The notes beneath the pieces were generated by a model. The model was not told the origin of the DNA. It made no database searches and saw only the letters and a program-made list of their open reading frames with translations. DNA of 64,000 nucleotides from Zelopaecilomyces penicillatus (Eukaryota; Ascomycota; Sordariomycetes; Hypocreales; Pseudodiploosporaceae), in assembly GCA_005765155.1 (NCBI GenBank), contig VCCP01000003.1, positions 868,001-932,000 on the forward strand, in the 5' to 3' direction. Positions 1-12,321 of this stretch are shown here, one piece after another (the first letter of the stretch is position 1; each line of letters begins with the position of its first letter). Both the position numbers and the translations under genes were made by a program.

Positions 1-1319
1 CGAAACAAGGCTCGGCGCTACTTTGCCATGCCGCTTTGAGCACTAGTCGGCCGTGGCATAATTCCTCTTTTGGCAGACTGATTTGTCGTCTATGGCTCTG
101 CTTGGTCAACTATTGAGTGTTTCAAGGCCGCTTGGGGGTGGGATTGTGGGATTTTTCGGTGTGGAAACAAACGTTTCAAAGGGAATAGGCGGGAGACGGT
201 AGATGACCTAAACTAGCTCAATCGGCTATTATGTGGCGGTGGGTTAGATATTGTAAGCTATTTTGATGCCGCTAGACAAACTGCGTCATTGTAACATGAG
301 CATCGGGAGTAAGTTGAACTGTAAGTATCTAAGATTGTGCTACAGATGTTGATGTCAATATTGGTTTGTACACTGACAGAAATTGCCTCTGCTGATCTGT
401 CGGGCCGAGTAAATACCAGCTGTCATTACATCTACTCTGCAGTGCAACTGTGTCTTTACCTATGATTACACGTCCTCTTCTTCATAGCTCGAAGGCACTT
501 TTGACACGCATTGTTAATAACTCTCCAGTCTCGGTAGTCCACGATGCCGGGTTGTAAGTGGACCGCATGTTCCAGCTGCCCCGTGCATGGTTTGCATCTC
601 CTCACGATTTCATCAAGGATCATCCAGGGGTCCCTCCCTCCGAATACCGGCTATCCCACAAGTTGGCCGTCAGACAGCTCGGCGATCCCACCTTGAATTA
701 ATAATGGGAGAGAAAATTCGAGGAAAATATCCACCTCGTTCTGCTGTTTAGAGCGCTGATTAGCAATTGAAGATGTGGGTTTACATCATGTTTGCTGGTC
801 GAGGCGGTCTCGGCCATTCATTTAACTGGACAAGTCATGGACTCACTCATAAGCATCAGGGTCAAGATGCTCAGTGGTCTGTAGGTACACAGTACAGTGC
901 ATCTAGCGCCTCCGTTGGTCCCTGAAGCGGGGGCGGGTCAAGGAACCCGGAACAGCACAGTACCTAATCCATGGACATGTCACCTATCAAAGTCATGAAT
1001 TCTTCATCCACCAGATATGGATAATGACTGCCATGAGAGGTGCAAACACTGCACTGGGAATAGCATCATTTGTTTCAATGAGCAAAACATGGATTGAAAC
1101 AGTTGATATGGATTGTAGCGTGTTTGCACGTCGGCACCTGCCAGATTTGGACAAGACGTTTTGCGGACGCGCAAGTGGACCGCCAGATTACATCACCAAC
1201 AACTCCGCCCAGCCACCCATACAGCTGTGACTGTAGGCTCAATACTCCTCCTCTTCTTGGACCGGGCTGTTTAGCTTTCCCTTTCACCAAAGGTAAGGGT
1301 AACGCCAACATAAGCATCA
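1..1319. other. Intergenic, no gene seen
   Basis: No long or recognisable reading frame is present on either strand. The right end is the presumed promoter and 5' leader of the amidohydrolase gene that begins at 1320. Short open frames at 1024-1339 overlap each other on both strands and resemble no family I know. Confidence 0.6.
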
Positions 1320-4304
1320 ATGCCTTCAATCATGGATGAAAAGGCCAGTCTTCCGCCTTACAGCGCCCTCGAGCTGCCGCCACCAACAGGCTCGGGGAGT
1401 TTCCGCTTCCGCACCCGTCGGGCTGGTGTTCGGCGCTCGCGAGCCCTCAAGTTTGTCGCGCTCGCGTGTTTGGCCCTGATTGCTCTGGGCCAGTGGAAGC
1501 AGGTCTGGCGGACGAGCAGCAGAGACCCGAAGCTGTCGCTGGAGAAGCTCAGCGACGACTTGCAGACGTGCCGCAAGCTTCGCCACAAGCCGCAGGATCC
1601 AATTGGCCTTGGGCGAGAGAAAAATGCTAGGTACATTGATGGCAGCAAGGCTACGCTCATCAAGAATGCGACCATCTGGGTGGGTGAGCCTGTGAAAGGT
1701 ACGAGTGAGGAGGATGCGAGGGCGGGCAAAGGGTGGGAGTGGACTAGAGGCGATGTGCTGCTTGAACATGGCCTCATTAAAAGAGTTGAAGCTCAAATCC
1801 CGTCGCGCTCTCTGCCCAAGGGCACCAAGGTCTACGATGCTGCTGGCCGCCTGCTCACCGCTGGCATCATCGATATGCACAGCCACGCGGGTGTCATGTC
1901 GCTGCCAATGCTCGAGGGCTACGAGGACACGAACGAAATGTCCGACAATGTCACGCCTTGGGCCCGTTCCATTGACTCCATTTACCCCTTTGACCCTCAG
2001 TTCCAAGTCATCAAATCCGGCGGAGTAACCACTTCCCTGATTCTGCCTGGCTCCGGAAACAACTTGGGCGGCGAGGCCTACTTGATCAAGCATGCAATTG
2101 GCAAGCGAGATGGACGCAAGGAGATCAGCGCTGAGGACATGCTGGCGGACCCGGAACGCACGTGGCGCTACATGAAGATGGCATGCGGCGAGAACGCCAA
2201 GCGATCGCACGGAGCCATTGGCAAGAGGCCCTTTAGCCGCATGGGTGAGAGCTATGATTTCAGACACTCGTTTGAGCAGGCTCACGCGCTGGTGCAGAAG
2301 CAGAATGACTGGTGTGACAAGGCCGAGGTGGCTGGTATTGAAAGTATGGACAGTTATCTGCCTCAGGAGATCTTTTGGGAGTCTCTCGGTGCGGCTATGC
2401 GTGGCCAGGTCCACATCAACACACATTGCTACACGGTGCCAGACTTGGAGGCCATGGTGGACCACACCAATGAGTTCAAGTTCCCTATCCGAGCATTTCA
2501 CCATGCTCACCAGACCTTCCTTGTGCCTGAGGTGAGCTTCCCTTCTCTGATTTTCTGAGAGGTTTACTTTACCTGATGTGTAAAGACTAACCGTTGATAT
2601 TAGATTCTTAAACGTACCTGGGGTGGCAGAGCTCCTGCGTCTGCTCTCTTCGCGGACAACATGTACTACAAAACGGAGGCATACGTTGGGTCCGAATTTG
2701 CGGGCAAGTATCTCTACGATGCTAATCTTACAACGGTTTACGTCAGTGATAACCCTGTGATCAACGCCCAGCATGTGCTTTTTGAAGCCGCCAAGGGCTA
2801 CCATTACGGACTACCTTATCATGCGGCTCTGGCTAGTGTGACGTCAGCACCAGCTGAGCTGCTGGGTATGGGCAACCGCATGGGCAAGATTAAGCCCGGT
2901 TTCGATGCCGATGTTGCCGTCTGGGACAGTGATCCATTGAGTGTTGGCGCAGCACCGGTTCAGGTATGGATCGATGGCACCGCGCAGTTTGAGGACCCCG
3001 TGGAGTTGTCAAAGCCACACAAGGGCCCTCTTAAACCTGATGAGAGCCTGGCCAATATTGTGGAAGAGCCTACTGAATTCCAAGATGTCATGTTCCGCGG
3101 AATCTCCAAAGTTCTCCTTGACGATGACAAGACATACGGCCTGGATGGAAGCAAGACACTAGACGTCTTTGTATCCAAGGGTAAAATCGCATGCATCGGC
3201 CCCTGCGGACCCGAGTTTGCAACCGCAGCCAAAAGCTCCAAAGTCCAGCACGTAGAGCTCAAGAACGGCCACCTCACCAACTCCTTCACCGGAGTGGCAG
3301 GCACGCTCGGTATCAACGAAATCGACGCCGAGTCCATGACGGATAACGGAGAAAACCCAAAGACATTCTCACGGGGTGTGGATGGCCTCCACTTGGACGG
3401 CAAGAAGCTGCACGTAGCGGCAAAGTACGGCGTTACCAGGGCTATTTCGGCACCCAAATTTACGGATATGAAGACACATCACGGCACCAGCTTTGGGTTC
3501 CTGACGTCGGCCAAGACTAGTCTAGAGGAAGGGGCTGTCTTTGCGGCAGACTTGGCGGTGCATTATACGCTAAGCCTTAATGTGAGGAAGGAGTCGAGCT
3601 ATTCTGCTGCGTTTGGTGCTCTGCGGACAAAGCTGTTGAAAGCTGGGAGGTCTGACAAGCCTATTGAGGATCCGTTTTCGGAAGATGCGTACCTGAAGAA
3701 GGTTATGGATGGGGAGATGGTGCTGGCACTTACCATCAACAGCGCCGATGGCATTGCCACAGCGCTGAAGATTAAGTCTGAAGTCGAGTCGACACTGAAG
3801 AAGGATGCATCTTCTTCGTCTTCTTCTTCTTCTCCGAAAATCAAGCTAGCCATCATTGGCGGCGCCGAGTCGCATCTCGTCGCACACGAACTGGCCGCTG
3901 CCTCCGTCGGCGTCATCCTTCTGCCCCTCCAAGCCGCAGCCGCCACGTGGGACCAGCGCCGCTCGCTATCCGGCGCGCCATTGACCAACGGCACAACCAT
4001 CGACTGGCTACTGGACGCAGGAGTAACGGCGGCGATTGGGCTGCCGGAGGACTGGTACATCCGCGACTTGGGCTTCGAGGCGGGCTTTGCGTACCATAAT
4101 GGTAATGGGCGGCTGAGTGAGAAGGCGGCGCTGGATTTGGTGAGTGGGAATATTTATAAGATTTTGGGTGTTGGTGGGAAGGATGTGTTTTCGAAGGAGG
4201 CGGCCAAGGGGCATTTTATTGTGAGTGAGGGGAGTCCGTTGGATATAGGGTCGAGGATCAAGGCCGTTGGAGGGGGGAGGGGGAAGGTTGCAGTTTTTGT
4301 GTAG
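1320..4304 (+). CDS. Membrane-anchored amidohydrolase, CE9-like
   Basis: Two exons, 1320-2531 and 2604-4304, give about 970 residues. The intron is 72 bases, phase 0, GTGAGC to TTAG, with a CTAAC branch site; the frame joins cleanly as FLVPE/ILKRTWGG. A basic N-terminus is followed by one hydrophobic segment at about residues 43-58, so this is probably a type II membrane protein. The metal-site motif DMHSHAG (about residues 184-190) and later His and Asp motifs, including VSDNP, fit the imidazolonepropionase-like amidohydrolase fold. After about residue 580 a second, more degenerate amidohydrolase-like half follows, carrying a serine run near 3808-3835. Fungal relatives are usually named carbohydrate esterase family 9, but the substrate is not evident here. 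An ATG at 1332 is an alternative start. Family confidence is high; reaction confidence is low. Confidence 0.85.
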
Positions 4305-5268
4305 GTTGTTGATACATTGAGAGAATAGTATTCTGTTGAACTAGTATATTGATAAACATTACAAGCAGAGTGTGTAGTAACGCTTCTTTCTACTTTGTAA
4401 TCACAAACTTTATAGTCAAGTTCAATTACGTACAGGTCTGTATGCCTCCACTTTGTCGAGATTCCCAATAGTAGACAACATCACACACTGGAGTAGTTCC
4501 TCCAAAGTCATGTCAGTTGGGAACTTGAAGGAGACTCCACCAGAACGGGTAATGGACCTTTTGCGTATGCAGATGACAAATGGCGACATCTTTGAGCTGA
4601 AGGAGGTTAAACCCATAAAGGACGACGCGCGCGGCTGTGACCAATGGAGCGGGAATTACGGCAGCATTTGTTATCAGATGGATCAAAAAAGGATGGATAA
4701 GTTTCCGGGGGGGTTGTTACAGGGGGACGTTGAAGCGGGGGCGGGGTAATGTTGCCGCATTTGATGCTTCGGTATAGTTTTGATAGAGGACCTTTGTGCC
4801 TGAATTATGCTATGCCATGGAGGGTAAATACGAGTCGCTTACCCAGAAGGAGGTATTTAATTCACTCAGCCGAAATATGATTGATAAAACCAAGGGGAGG
4901 GAGGGGGGATATGCGGCGATTGCCGTGATCCGAGTTACCCTGAGTTTTAATTGAGTGATTCGTCAGCGAGCGAGCAAGTGTGTGTGGCTGGCTGGCTGGC
5001 TGACAGGATAACCGTTGGAAAGCGACGTTCCTGACAGCTTGAGACTTTAAAAAGAGTGAGGGTGGACGCTTCGATTAATAGGGTTGTCTCATCTCAACTC
5101 AATCAAACCTTCACATTCTATCATCATCACCGGATGAGAAGTGCCCCGTTGGCTACTGCTGTTTGCTACGCAACCTGCCTGCTTGAGAACAACTATAATA
5201 ACAACAACTGCGACAAACCCTTGCAGCCTCTAGATCTTATACATCGAGTCGTGGATACAGCAGCAAAC
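4305..5268. other. Intergenic with a possible small coding segment
   Basis: This is the 3' region of the amidohydrolase gene and the promoter of the dioxygenase gene. Between 4422 and 4749 both strands are open: a 98-codon frame on plus (4453-4749) and a 64-codon frame on minus (4616-4422). The minus frame runs into a good donor-like GTACGT, so it could be one exon of a small gene. Neither product is recognisable. The upstream stretch 4977-5130 is rich in short CT/GA runs typical of fungal promoters and leaders. Confidence 0.35.
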
Positions 5269-6182
5269 ATGACTGTCGCACCTGTGATTGCGCTCTCTCA
5301 CGGAGGAGGTAAGCTGTCCTGATGCATTCAAAATACCATGGAAACCTTGTGCTCACTCACCCACCAGGCCCTATGCCTCTCCTCGGCGACCCTGGCCACA
5401 AGGACATCGTCTACTCGCTCAAGAACCGCATCCCCAAGATCCTCGGCCTCGGCACCCCCTCCCAACCACGGGCCATTGTCCTCGTCACGGCGCATTGGAC
5501 AACAGACAACCCCCGAATCTCATCAGCACCTTCACACGAGCTCCTCTACGACTACTACAACTTCCCCGCAGAGGCATACACGCTCAAATACCCTGCCGCG
5601 GGCCACCCCGACATAGCACGCGAAGTCGAGGCCGCCTTTCAAAACCACAATCTGCAGCCTGCGCTCGACGACCAGCGCGGCTGGGACCACGGCGTCTTTG
5701 TGCCCATGCTGCTTGTCAATCCAGCCGCAGATGTGCCCATCATCCAGGTCTCCGTGCTGCTGAGCGAAGACTCAGACGCGCACTTGCGCATGGGCGATGC
5801 GCTACGCGGCCTGCGAGCCTCCAACATTGCCATTGTCGGGTCGGGGTTCGCGTCGTTTCATAATTTCAGAGAGAGCCGTCGGCTGCGTGACCAAGGGCCC
5901 GCGGGCGAGGCGGAGTTTAAGAAGCGCTCGGAGGAGTGGAGCGCAGCGCTGACGGAGGCGGTGGCGACGCCGGGCCGGGACGAGCGGTGGAAAAAGGTCG
6001 GCGCGTGGAGGGAGCTGCCGCATGCGTATACGATGCATCCGGATGGTGGAGGTGAGCATTTCATGCCGTTGGTGGTGTGTGCTGGTGCGGCCGAGGATGG
6101 AGAGGTGGCGAGCCAGTATGTGGATGACTACAACGGAGTGGACATTTATACGTATTACTGGGGTGCCGAGACGGTTGCTTAG
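5269..6182 (+). CDS. LigB/DODA-type extradiol dioxygenase
   Basis: Two exons, 5269-5308 and 5368-6182, give 284 residues. The 40-base first exon encodes MTVAPVIALSHGGG, and its last base joins the second exon to give SHGGGPMPLLGDPGH. This is the hallmark start of the class III ring-opening dioxygenase family (YgiD / DOPA 4,5-dioxygenase-like). Candidate metal or catalytic histidines are His11 in SHGGG, the His in VTAHWTTDN, the His in ASFHNFR, and those in HAYTMHPDGGGEHFMPL. The family uses a mononuclear metal to cleave catechols or acts on related substrates; the substrate here is unknown. The open frame starting at ATG 5322 lies inside the intron and lacks the first His motif, so it is not the true start. 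Confidence 0.9.
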
Positions 6183-6466
6183 GGTGGTGTCTCGAAATGA
6201 GAATTTGCAGTTTCAAAGTTCCGAACAAATTGGCAGTTGTTGTGTTAAAGTGCAGGTGCAAGTTCAGGACATTTGCTTCATTGACCTTTTAGAAACATCA
6301 TCATCGTAAGAAATACCATCATCATAAGTCGTAATAAGAATAATCCTATACCAAACGCTTGCAAATCATCCCATCATCCCATCAACCGCTCCAGGTAAAA
6401 TGCAGTTAGTTACAAAATAAGAACCCGTGTGTTCCACCACAAAAAATAGATTCATCAACGCGCCCC

Positions 6467-9400
6467 TTAACAAACTTTCTTGTTCCGGAAACCAATGCCT
6501 GGCACCTTCAGCCTCAAGCTCAGGCTGCTCAGAACCACACTGATGCTCGACAGCGCCATCGCCAATGCTGCCCACACAGGGTCTAGCTTGACGTGGGCAC
6601 CACTCGGTGTTTTGATGGCGTATAGGCAGCCAGCAGCGACTGGTATTGCCAGTACGTTGTAAACGATGGCCCAGCCAAAATTAACCCGGATGCGTTGGAA
6701 CACGGTGCGGCTGAGGTCGAGCAGTGTCAGTACAGATTCGAGGTTCGAGGTGGCCAGAACAAAATCAGCACTAGAAATGGCCACGTCGCTGCCAGATCCG
6801 ATGGCAATGCCTACATCTGCAGTCGTCAGAGCCGGCGAGTCGTTGATGCCGTCGCCGACCATCGCAACCATGGCCCGGCGACTACCATGTCCATGGTGGA
6901 TTGTGGCTTGGAGGTAGCTGATTTTCGCCGCCTTTTCCGAAGGCAAGACCTCAGCAAGCACATTCGATGCTGGGATACCCACGAGCTGAGCGACAGCTTG
7001 GGCTGTGACGATGTTGTCACCTGAAAGCATCCAGACTTGCGTGCCTCGCTGCTGCAACGCCTTGATCACAGGGCTAGCTTCCTGCCGGAGGGCGTCAGAT
7101 ATGGAGAGAGCGGCAACAACAGCCCAAGCAGAATCCTTGCGAGCCTTTATTGCGACAAGAGCAACTGATTTAGCCTCGGTCTTCCAAGTCTCCAAAAGGG
7201 CGCCTACATGCGCAGAAAGGGGGGCAGAAATGTCACGCATCAGGCTCTCATTGCCCACAGCCATGTCCAATTCATGATGCCTGTAGGCTGCCATCATCCC
7301 TTTTCCGGGCAGCTCCTCGATCTGATCAATTTCTGCTGATTCAGTGCTGGCGCCGCAAAAGCCCACGATCGCTTTAGCAATGGGGTGACTGCTATTCTCC
7401 TCCAACGCTTGGAGACCTGACAGGACCATCTGCTGGTCAAGGCCGCTGATACCACCATCGGGAAAGACCACGGAATCAGTGATCTGCGGTGCTCCACCCA
7501 CTGTGAGCGTGCCCGTTTTATCAAACACGATGCATTCAATCTTGCTGGCCTTTTCAAAAGCCTCGCCACCGCCCTTGGCCAACACCCCGTGCTTGGCTGC
7601 AATTCCACCACCGACAAAAATGGCGGTGGGAGCTGCAAGGCCCAGTCCACAAGGACAAGCGACAACAAAGACGGCAATGGCAAATTGAAAGGCAAAAGCA
7701 GCTTGACCCCCGGATGTTTCCAGCTCACCGCCAGAGATTCTGTGAGAGAAGGCTAGAGCCATCCAAACTATCCAGGTCAGAATTGCAATGAGCGTCACAA
7801 CAGGGACGAAATACGAGGTCAGGAGATCGGCAATCTGTTCAATCGGAGCTCGTTTCGTTTGCCCTTCGCGTACGACCTCAACAATTTGATCGAGCATTGA
7901 TTTTCCAGATGTACCCGTGACACGGATAGTCACCGCAGAAGTTTTGTTGACGGTTCCAGCAAATACTTCATCTCCGTCCCTCTTTTTGATGAGACGAGAC
8001 TCGCCTGTAAGGCTAGACTCATCGAAGCTCGTCTCGCCAGCTGTGATAATACCATCAACAGGGGGCGATGCTCCATAGGGCACTCTGATTAGGTCGTTAT
8101 ATTCCAACTGGTCAATATCAATCGTAGTCGTAATCTGGCCTTGAAGCTTGTCTTGTTCAATCAACAGAGCTGTCGTAGGACGAAGCTTGGCTAGTGCTTC
8201 TACCGCATTACCAGCTTTGGATTTGCTGTATGCTTCAATTAACCTTCCGGCTAAAAGAAACAGGGTAAGGAAAACCACCGAGTCAAAGTAGAATCGATCA
8301 TCTGGAACGTCTGCTTCACCATTGACTCCAGCAGCAATCATTTGAGCAATGGACGAGAAATACGCGATAGTGGTGCCCAGCGACATCAACATATTCATGC
8401 TACCAAACTTGTAGAATCTCTGAAGGAATGGTGTTCGGCTACCTGGCCGCCACAGCGCTTTGAGTTCCTTGATGGCTCGTCGGTGAAAAACGTCTGCACC
8501 AAAAAAGTATACAGGCGTGGCAAGTGCGAAGAGTATGATTTCAAGGCGACTCAATCCAGAAACCCACGGCATCATCAGGTAATGATTCGTTGAGTTGGAC
8601 TCGGGTACCAGGTTCATGTAGACGATTCCGAAAACAAAGGTGGGAATTGCTATGACGGCGGTGAGAATCTGTCGATACAGAAGTTCATTGGTGTGCTTTG
8701 CTCGGATGGCTCTTGATCTCTCCTCCAGAGTTGGTGGATGATGAATTTTGGCATGGAGAGATGGGTCAGTTGCCTCAATTCCCCGTAATATATGACGGAT
8801 GGTGAAACGCGGTGCGTTGGAAGTATAGCGCAACTTGAGGAACGGGTTATTGAGGGATGGTTGTTGAATGATTTGCACTCCGTCTGTGTGGAAACTACCA
8901 AGCGTCCGACAAATCCGTTCCGGGCAACGATGGCAGAATATTCCATCAATCCTGATTTCCACCTCGCGTTGATTGACAGTGCACTTTTCTTCTTCGTTAA
9001 GATCAACAACACTGTCAATTGCAGCATCATATCCAAGATCTTCAATAGCCTCAACAATGTTCTGGGTGCGCTCCTTGTCGGCAAAGTCGATAGTTGCACT
9101 GTTGGTGACGAGATTCACCACGATTCTTGATACCCAGGGTAGTTTCTTCATCTCATCAGCAATAATGTTGACACATGATGAGCATGTCATGCCGCCAACA
9201 GAAACTGTTGCTCTCCATGAGGGCGGCGGGGTGCCGTCATCAGTGATAATACCATCAAGAGGACTTATCTCCCCAAATGGTAATTTTAAATTTGTAGAAG
9301 AGTGAGACACCTTTGGAATCTCATGAATGTCGGTTTTGGCCTTTCCATTATGTGGCAGTGAGGTCTTGCAGGCTTCACAATTCTCCAGGTGAGCGGCCCT

Positions 9401-9790
9401 GGCAGCTTCCGGAGACGAAGCTGTATTCCTCTGTTGCCACAGACTCGGCCGTCCACCGAAAGCGCCACCAGTATGGGACATGGCCCGGTTGCCTTGGCCG
9501 TCGATGAGTTCTTGGTTGTTGGATTCAAGCTCCTCAGGAATGCTGGCGGTTGTCTCAACGCCGTATACTTCAAAGCCGATATCCTCAAGAGATTTTCCCA
9601 TATCTCGCACAAAATCGGCCGAGCCATCCTGATGTTCAACTGTCACAATGGATGTGACCACATTTGGTGAGACCCAAAGAACTTTCGCGCCATATGTCTC
9701 TTGTAAGAGGGTTTTAATAACGGCAACGCATGATGGGCAGTGGAGGTTACCCAGGAGGTAAGATGTTGAAAATGTGTTGGACGGCGCCAT
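6467..9790 (-). CDS. Cu(I)-transporting P1B-type ATPase
   Basis: A single uninterrupted frame gives 1107 residues. Three N-terminal metal-binding modules are visible: CPSC at residues 18-21, GMTCSSC near 200, and a divergent CHRC near 287. Core motifs follow in order: TGES (actuator, about 593), the membrane CPC in ACPCGLG (about 712), the phosphorylation site DKTGT (about 755), SSHP in the nucleotide domain, and GDGINDSP (about 978). CPC with DKTGT and SHP identifies the P1B-1 Cu+/Ag+ pump subclass. The protein would export copper across the plasma membrane (CrpA-like) or load it into the secretory pathway (Ccc2-like); sequence alone does not decide. It ends in KKVC. A copper-fist regulator lies about 13 kb away on the same strand. 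Confidence 0.93.
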   Translation of the reverse strand: MAPSNTFSTSYLLGNLHCPSCVAVIKTLLQETYGAKVLWVSPNVVTSIVTVEHQDGSADFVRDMGKSLEDIGFEVYGVETTASIPEELESNNQELIDGQGNRAMSHTGGAFGGRPSLWQQRNTASSPEAARAAHLENCEACKTSLPHNGKAKTDIHEIPKVSHSSTNLKLPFGEISPLDGIITDDGTPPPSWRATVSVGGMTCSSCVNIIADEMKKLPWVSRIVVNLVTNSATIDFADKERTQNIVEAIEDLGYDAAIDSVVDLNEEEKCTVNQREVEIRIDGIFCHRCPERICRTLGSFHTDGVQIIQQPSLNNPFLKLRYTSNAPRFTIRHILRGIEATDPSLHAKIHHPPTLEERSRAIRAKHTNELLYRQILTAVIAIPTFVFGIVYMNLVPESNSTNHYLMMPWVSGLSRLEIILFALATPVYFFGADVFHRRAIKELKALWRPGSRTPFLQRFYKFGSMNMLMSLGTTIAYFSSIAQMIAAGVNGEADVPDDRFYFDSVVFLTLFLLAGRLIEAYSKSKAGNAVEALAKLRPTTALLIEQDKLQGQITTTIDIDQLEYNDLIRVPYGASPPVDGIITAGETSFDESSLTGESRLIKKRDGDEVFAGTVNKTSAVTIRVTGTSGKSMLDQIVEVVREGQTKRAPIEQIADLLTSYFVPVVTLIAILTWIVWMALAFSHRISGGELETSGGQAAFAFQFAIAVFVVACPCGLGLAAPTAIFVGGGIAAKHGVLAKGGGEAFEKASKIECIVFDKTGTLTVGGAPQITDSVVFPDGGISGLDQQMVLSGLQALEENSSHPIAKAIVGFCGASTESAEIDQIEELPGKGMMAAYRHHELDMAVGNESLMRDISAPLSAHVGALLETWKTEAKSVALVAIKARKDSAWAVVAALSISDALRQEASPVIKALQQRGTQVWMLSGDNIVTAQAVAQLVGIPASNVLAEVLPSEKAAKISYLQATIHHGHGSRRAMVAMVGDGINDSPALTTADVGIAIGSGSDVAISSADFVLATSNLESVLTLLDLSRTVFQRIRVNFGWAIVYNVLAIPVAAGCLYAIKTPSGAHVKLDPVWAALAMALSSISVVLSSLSLRLKVPGIGFRNKKVC

Positions 9791-12321
9791 GATGTGCTAC
9801 TTTCAAGAAGCAACAAACAAGAGCCCAAAGGTCCTACAAGAACCAAAAAAAGAAACAAAAAATTGTTTGGTGAAGAATGTTTAGGCTGGTTGGAGATGGG
9901 AGCTTGATAGTGGCAAGGGTTGTTTAAAGAGGTACAAAGGCAGAGTTTCGCTTGCTGAGTATACGCATGAAAAAAACACGGTTTTTTTTGGGGACTTGAC
10001 AATGGATTCAGTGAGACTGGAATGAGACAGAAGAGTTGAGGGAAAGACTCATGGAGAAAGATGGTTCTTGAAGGTTCCTACCTGGCTTTATCATGGGCGG
10101 GCAAACATGGCAATGACCAAGTACCAGCTGGGATTTGACGCTAAAATCCGCACAAATCTCGCATTTTGCAGGGGTTTTGGAGGGTGCCGTCGACGCTTCC
10201 GGCAACTGAGTGGGCGCCGGCCTACCTTCATGAGTCGGCATCCTTTACGTACGGATAACCTGGCGTTAGCTCCCGTTCATTGGGCCACATCGATGCTGGT
10301 CGGTCCTCGTGGCATGCATGCCATCCTGCTTTGTCCCCGGCCCAGGCAATGAAGTCGTTGTCCACCGAACAGCGACAGTGGACAGCCCATGATCGCTGAG
10401 CGCATTTTGAGCAAAACAGAACACTTGTCATCCATGGTATGCTTCGTGCTCCTCAATCCAGGCGTCTTAACCGTCTGGCTATGTCTTGTTCTGTCTCGCA
10501 TCTTCCGATCTGGAACAGTTAGAAACATAACGGGCAGTAGTTGCTGAATGCAACCCTGGACCGGACTTTGGGGGCTAGGAAGCGCCACCGCAGGTTCTTC
10601 ACGGCAGGCGGCACGTGACTAGACCGGTGGGCCTTTATTTTCTACCAACCACCACCAATCTAATGCTGTGGGGGGCGAGAGAGGGGGCTCCAAAACTGAT
10701 TGTGCAACCAACCAGCAACGCATCTGAGTGGTTTGTGCCGTTGTGGCCATACCTAGATGTCTTGACACCCCAATGCTGAAGAAGCAAAGGCTAACTGATG
10801 ACACACAAAAACGGAACATGACAGGGGGGGCTCATGAAAGCAGCGCCAAAGTCAACGAGTCACAGCAATCACGGACGTCATAAGGCTGGCCAGTGTCAGA
10901 GTTTGTCATCCCAGCAACGGACACGAGTCCACCGAACCCTGCGACGGGCTCTACCGGTATTCGCCACAGATGAATGCAGAGAGAGACATCGCGTCCTGAC
11001 AAACGCCTCCAAAATTAGAGTGTGCGGTTAAGTCTCGGGTGCTTCTCTTTCCTTGGTGCCAAGTGGGCTAAGTTCGCCAAGCGCTGTACTACGTAGTAGG
11101 CTTTGAACAGTTTATTTAACTAAAGCATTAGGTTGAACGGATACCCTTTCTATATCTCAACTCGGTGCAACGTCAAGTGAACCTAACAGGCTACTACTCT
11201 GTCCTCAAACTGGAAAATCCGAACGATCACCGCAACGTGGCCGGCCACGTTTCACTATAGCCTTGTGTTTGTTTGCTTGATGGAAATGGAGAAGACTGCG
11301 TGCGCGTACAAATACCACCGGTTCATTGTCTCCAGAAATCCCATAAAATTCTCAGCTTGCAATAATTAACAACATACGTCACAGTTGTCGTGGCACAGCT
11401 ACTAAGAATTCTTCACCCTTTCAGTCCCTAGTGAAGATCGCAGTAACCCGACACTTTGAGAGAACGTTCTTTCGGTCCCAAATGCTGCAGACACATTTAT
11501 CTGTGTCTGCGTTACTTCGCCTGGGATGGGATGAAGCTAACACATCCAGCCACACAATGCAACTGTCGGGCATGGCATCTTGGCGCCACGGGAATGGGGT
11601 ATGTTTCTCTCTTGAGCAATCTCAATGTCGATGAAGACAGAACACTCCCTTACCAGAAAGGCCTTGGCAGTTCGCCTTGGAACTATGGGGCAAGTGCTCC
11701 TTCACCCCCATACCTTGATTCTATAGGCGAGACAACAATTGCTGTCTTGGCTGCCAAGAACCATACAGGCTTGGCCTACCGTGCCTTCACTCGGCTGATG
11801 TCAATCCTCCGTGGCTCAATGAAATTTGAAGCGCATAATCTCAGTTGTAACACATCCAACAGCTCCAAGGCTAAGATTCCAGATGGCATCAGAGCAACAT
11901 ATTGCTCCGTTGGGAGACCCCGAAATATTATTATCCACCACGACATATGTTTCTCTTTGCGATGTATATCAATAATGTATCAAACTGTCCCTTGGAAAAA
12001 TCTGGTTGCATATACTATTTCTTTGCCTACTTCACTCGTAATACTAACAACCTTGGCGACTTGGCTACTTATCTTGGCCGTTTCCTGCCTTCCTTTGCGG
12101 GATACACATCCTACATACCAAGACCCTAGAAGATGGGTTTGAGATATTGTGACTTGATGTTCCATGGTCCGGTGCCACATTCTACCTAGTCAGCTGAAAA
12201 GATCCCTATGGGATTGCCAAGATCGAGGTCTTTATATGATGGACGGCTTCCTCGAAACTCTTCCGTCCAGATCATCTCTTCTCTAGAGCTCATCAGTCAG
12301 GTAATTCCTAGACATACAAAT
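9791..12321. other. Long intergenic region
   Basis: About 2.5 kb separate the divergent Cu-ATPase and symporter genes, so both promoters lie here. A purine/A-rich leader with poly(A) runs is seen just upstream of the ATPase (9800-9870). Several open frames of 60-228 codons occur, the longest at 11456-12142 on plus, but none resembles a known protein and the longest overlaps other frames of similar quality. Confidence 0.5.

Noticed and set aside
1326..2804. 492-codon minus frame opposite the amidohydrolase
   Set aside because: It is antisense to a well-supported conserved gene and crosses its intron; composition is that of a shadow frame.
10008..10241. 77-codon minus frame with CEIC and CHVC, as a possible metallothionein-like protein
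   Set aside because: Only five cysteines in two pairs, no repeated Cys pattern, and position in the ATPase promoter; not enough to call.
11456..12142. 228-codon plus frame upstream of the symporter
   Set aside because: No recognisable family. It includes a hydrophobic end but also scattered Cys/His typical of chance frames, overlaps other frames, and lies in a promoter region. Kept only as a note.
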